Of a stretch of 64,000 nucleotides of DNA, positions 60,863-64,000 are shown in pieces. Source of the DNA: Cephalopachus bancanus (lineage: Eukaryota; Chordata; Mammalia; Primates; Tarsiidae); assembly GCA_027257055.1 (NCBI GenBank), contig JAPVLO010000133.1:1-64000 (forward strand), written 5' to 3'. Each line of letters begins with the position of its first letter. Position 1 is the stretch's first letter. The notes below the pieces were generated by a model. That model was not told where the DNA came from. It was given only the letters and a program-made list of their open reading frames with translations, and did no database searches. The position numbers and the translations under genes were made by a program.

Positions 60863-61635
60863 GGTTGAGTAATAGCCCCGAAAGATACTCAGGCCTTCAT
60901 CTTTGGAACCTGTGAATGTTATCTTATGTGGCAAAAGCAACTTTGCAGAGAGAGGTAAGTTAAGGATCTTGAGATGGTCCCTAAATGTCATCACACGTGC
61001 CCTTATAAGAGACAGGCAAAAGGAGAGATTCAATTTTAGAGGAGATGAGAGCAGAAATTGGAAGCAGAGATTAAAAGAATATGTTCTGAGGATCGAGAAA
61101 GAAATCAGAAGCCAAGGAACACTAGAGGCTAGAAAGAACAAGAAAAAGGAGTCTCCCTAGAGCCTCCTGAGGGTGCACAGCCCTGCTGACTCTTTTCTTT
61201 TTTTTTTTTTTTTTTTGAGTCAGAGTCTCACGCGGTCGCCCAGACTGGAGTGCAGTGGCCGCTCCCGGCCACCGCAGCCTCGCCTGCTGGGCTCCGGCGA
61301 TCCTTCTGCCTCAGCCTTCCAAGTAGCCGGAATTACAAGCATGCGCTACCACGCCCGGCTAATTTTTTGATTTTTTTTTTTTTTTTTTTTTTATAGTGAT
61401 GAGGTCTCGCCTGCCCAGGCGGGTCTCAAACCCACGGGCTCAGGCAATCCACTCACCTCAGCCTCCCAAAGTCGCGGGATTACAGGCTGAGCCACCGAGC
61501 CCGGCGACTCTTTTCAACTTAGTGAAAACCGTTTTTAACTTCTGTCCTCCAGAATGTAAGAAAGTAGATGTGTGTTTTAAGCCAGCAAGTTTGTGGTATC
61601 TTGTGGCAGCAGCCATAGGAAACTGATAAAGTAGT
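60863..61635 (+). mobile_element. MaLR/MLT-type LTR remnant split by an Alu
   Basis: TTTGGAACCTGTGAATGTTA, TTAAGGATCTTGAGATGGTC, GTGCCCTTATAAGAGACAGG, GAAGCCAAGGAACACTAGAG, then after the Alu CTGTCCTCCAGAATGTAAGA and TTTTAAGCCAGCAAGTTTGT follow the full length of this old LTR family. Non-coding. Confidence 0.65.
61188..61515 (-). mobile_element. Full-length Alu, antisense, inserted into the LTR
   Basis: Body 61198-61505 flanked by GACTCTTTTC (61188-61197, 61506-61515). Lineage type. The linker between the arms has grown into a run of more than 20 T at about 61372-61392. Confidence 0.94.
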
Positions 61636-62915
61636 TTTTAGAAGAAAAGGAGAGGTGGCAATGCCAAGGAAGGGAACTCTTGGTAAGACCCTGAGTCCTC
61701 GATACAAAAGAAGGCTGTCAAGAAAGTCACACGAAAAGAAGTGCAAAGAAGACCAAGCATGAGGGGGAAGATCTAGATGGAGAAGAGTAGTCCTAGAAAA
61801 GCCCTAAACTGGAAGTTCAGGTTCTGTTTCCAGCTCCAGGACTCAGGTTTTAGCATAGGGTCAGCCCTCTCCCTTCTTAGCCTTTGTCTAGGCATCTGGG
61901 CAGGAGGGTTTAAGTGACATAATCCGGAAGGTCCTCTCCAGCTCTCAGATTCTGCAATGCTCAAGCCTCTGTCTAGGCTTTGGCCTAGATTTTTTAGAAT
62001 TAGCTCCAGGGGCTACTGAAGTCTATATTTCTGGTTTTGACATGATAGATATATTGACTACAAAAATCCTATACAACTAAAATAGGAACCCCCAGATGGC
62101 CATGTACAAAAACTCTAAGATGATTGTAAGTAATAAAGAGAGCAAGAGGAGCAAAAGACAAGACCCCTGAGCCAGCCCTAGGGAAAAAAAAGCTTCACAA
62201 GGGACTAACAACTGCTTATAAAGGTGTATATGATTTCCTCAAGGAAATCTGGAGTTAGTTCTGCAGAACCGAAAGTAAAACACAAAGTCATCAACACCTT
62301 CCCTGACAATGACAAAATTTATTAGTAACAGAAAAGATAGCACTTTATAATAATAAGGTAATTTCTATGATTGGGAAAATAAATTGAAGATAAACAAATG
62401 TGCCTAGAAGTAGTGCATCAAAACTTACTTTTCCTAAATGTTTCTCCTGTGTCCTTTTTGTTTGCTAAAATCATAGCAGTTCTAGCAAAAGTTACTAGTA
62501 ATTTGAATCCTTATAAGGATATTTGTAAGCATGGTCATAAGTTGTACTTTAAATATCCTCACATCATCTGCATAAGTCTTCTACCCTCCATGTGGAAATA
62601 GAATTATTTTTCTTTCCTAAAACCGAAGGCAAGATTATCTTCTTTCCTAAAAAAAGATAAGTTGTGTATGACAATTCATTATTGTGCTCCATTGAGTGTA
62701 AGGGAGCCTGAACTATAATGGTTTAATCAAAGATAAGACTAAGTCCAGAGGTAGGCAATACAGGCTGAGTCCAAGGACATCCCAATGACATCGGTATCTC
62801 TACCGTGTCATCCCTAGCAAATAGTATTGCTTCAAGTGGTCAAACCATGACCGCACCAGCTTCAGCATACTCTGCATTCCAGGCAGGAAAAGGATGTGAA
62901 AGCTAAGGACAAAAG
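61636..62915. other. Intergenic unique sequence
   Basis: No named repeat, no coding feature recognised. Confidence 0.6.
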
Positions 62916-63237
62916 GTGAATCAGGCTAGGCTCAGTGGCTCAGCCCGTAATCCCAGCATTTTGGGAGGCCAAGGTGAGTGGATTGCCTGAGCCCGCGGGT
63001 TCAAGACCTGCCAGGGCAACTTGGCGAGGCCTCATCTCCACAATAAATCAAAAATTAGCCGGGCATGGTAGCGCACGCCTGAAGTTCCAGCTACTTGGAA
63101 GGCAGAGGCAGAAGGATCGCTGGAGCCCAGCAGGTCGATGCTGCAATGGCCGGGAGCGTTCACTGCACTCCAGTCTGGGTGACAGAGTGAGACTCTAACT
63201 CTAAAAAAAAAAAAAAGAAAAAAAAACAGTGAATCAG
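62916..63237 (+). mobile_element. Full-length Alu, long-form lineage type
   Basis: Body about 62924-63228; flanks GTGAATCAG (62916-62924, 63229-63237). It has the CAACTTGGCGAGGCC left arm and a mixed A tail with one G. Confidence 0.93.
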
Positions 63238-63504
63238 TCCCTTTCCTGAAAGCAACATCAACTTACATAACATTGCCAGAACTATGTTCCACTTTAGTCA
63301 TCCCCAGCTGCAAAGGATGCTAGCCATCGTACTTTTGTTGTTTAAGCTGAGTACTGACTTTCCTGAAAAACATCGGGATTTCTTTTAGGAACAAGTAGAG
63401 GATAATGGACACTGGATAGAAAACTAAATGTCTGTCAAACTCTTGGAAAACTGCCGACCATTTTACTTGCCTCAAATGATCATCAGGGCTTTTCTTACGG
63501 CTAC

Positions 63505-63630
63505 ATTTTATTTATTGTTTAATTGTATTTTAAAGACATCGGGTACAATTCAGGATTAGGTATATAAGTGGTCATCGTATAGTTGAAGTTTGGGTCTCCC
63601 TTTGGTCGCCACTTAGTCTGATTTAGTAGT
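63505..63630 (-). mobile_element. Short L1 3'UTR fragment
   Basis: TACAATTCAGGATTAGGTAT and ATAAGTGGTCATCG match, in antisense, the last part of the L1 3'UTR seen at 1230 and 37120 of this window. Confidence 0.7.
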
Positions 63631-64000
63631 AGGTTATACTCGTTGAGGATCTCTTTTGGTTGCAAGCAAGGGAAACCAACTGATAAGCTTAAGCAAAAAA
63701 GCAGGAAGATTTTGAAATGTGTGTCAGGGTATTTCATAAAGGTAAAGAAAAGTTTGAATAACTACGCTCAGAAAGAAAAAGGAAGTTGGGGTGCTCTAGT
63801 AAGGCTTTTTTTCCTACAAATCTGCCAATAACAGATACGGACCCACAGTACAATTTACAAAATAGCACTCTCCAGTTGCAAGGTGATAACTGCCAGTTCA
63901 TGTCACAGTCAGGTTTTTATTAGGTCCCTGAATCATCCTATAAGGACGGCATTTTCTGAAAGATGCGATATATGATGGTAATTGTTAACCCCTTGGTATC
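63631..64000. other. Intergenic sequence to the window end
   Basis: Includes TTGGTTGCAAGCAAGGGAAA near 63657, which looks like an ancient repeat related to the one near 40480. Otherwise nothing recognised. Confidence 0.45.

Overview
The window is nuclear DNA from a primate, most likely a strepsirrhine of the loris/galago group (inference). The evidence for a primate is 17 dimeric 7SL-derived Alu copies or fragments. Many of these Alus belong to types unlike the human AluS/Y consensus: left arms reading GGCTCGGTGGCTCAGCCTG and GGTTCGAGACCCGCC, and right arms with GGCCACTGCACTCCAGTCTGGG. The young L1 copies also share a 3' tail that I do not recognise as human.

Gene content: the only gene I can support is the 3' end of THSD7A on the + strand. 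Six consecutive coding exons lie at 6255-6428, 12288-12383, 15212-15294, 15640-15847, 18278-18365 and 19044-19128. All have AG/GT boundaries and their phases match across every junction. Together they encode 243 residues plus the stop: the last thrombospondin type-1 repeat, an EGF-like cysteine cluster, a Ser/Thr-rich stalk, one membrane-spanning helix and a 28-residue basic cytoplasmic tail. Positions 1-6254 are part of an upstream intron. A long 3'UTR follows the stop codon; its end lies somewhere between about 24.07 and 25.35 kb.

From about 25.4 kb to the end the sequence is intergenic. It holds Alus, young L1 pieces (two with twin-priming 5' inversions), ancient L1M, L2, MIR and LTR remnants, a 1.2-kb polypurine tract followed by a C-rich minisatellite, several microsatellites, and one of two copies of a short mariner transposon. 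The other mariner copy lies in the second THSD7A intron of the window. Both copies keep the C-terminal half of the transposase and appear to share the same internal deletion, so they look like an amplified non-autonomous element. That is the most interesting mobile-element observation here.

I found no RNA gene, no CpG-island promoter, no CRISPR or bacterial-type system and no second convincing protein gene. A 40-codon coding-like stretch on the - strand at 54718-54837 is the one place worth checking for an exon or retrocopy. Repeat family names are from memory of consensus sequences and are hedged where I am unsure.
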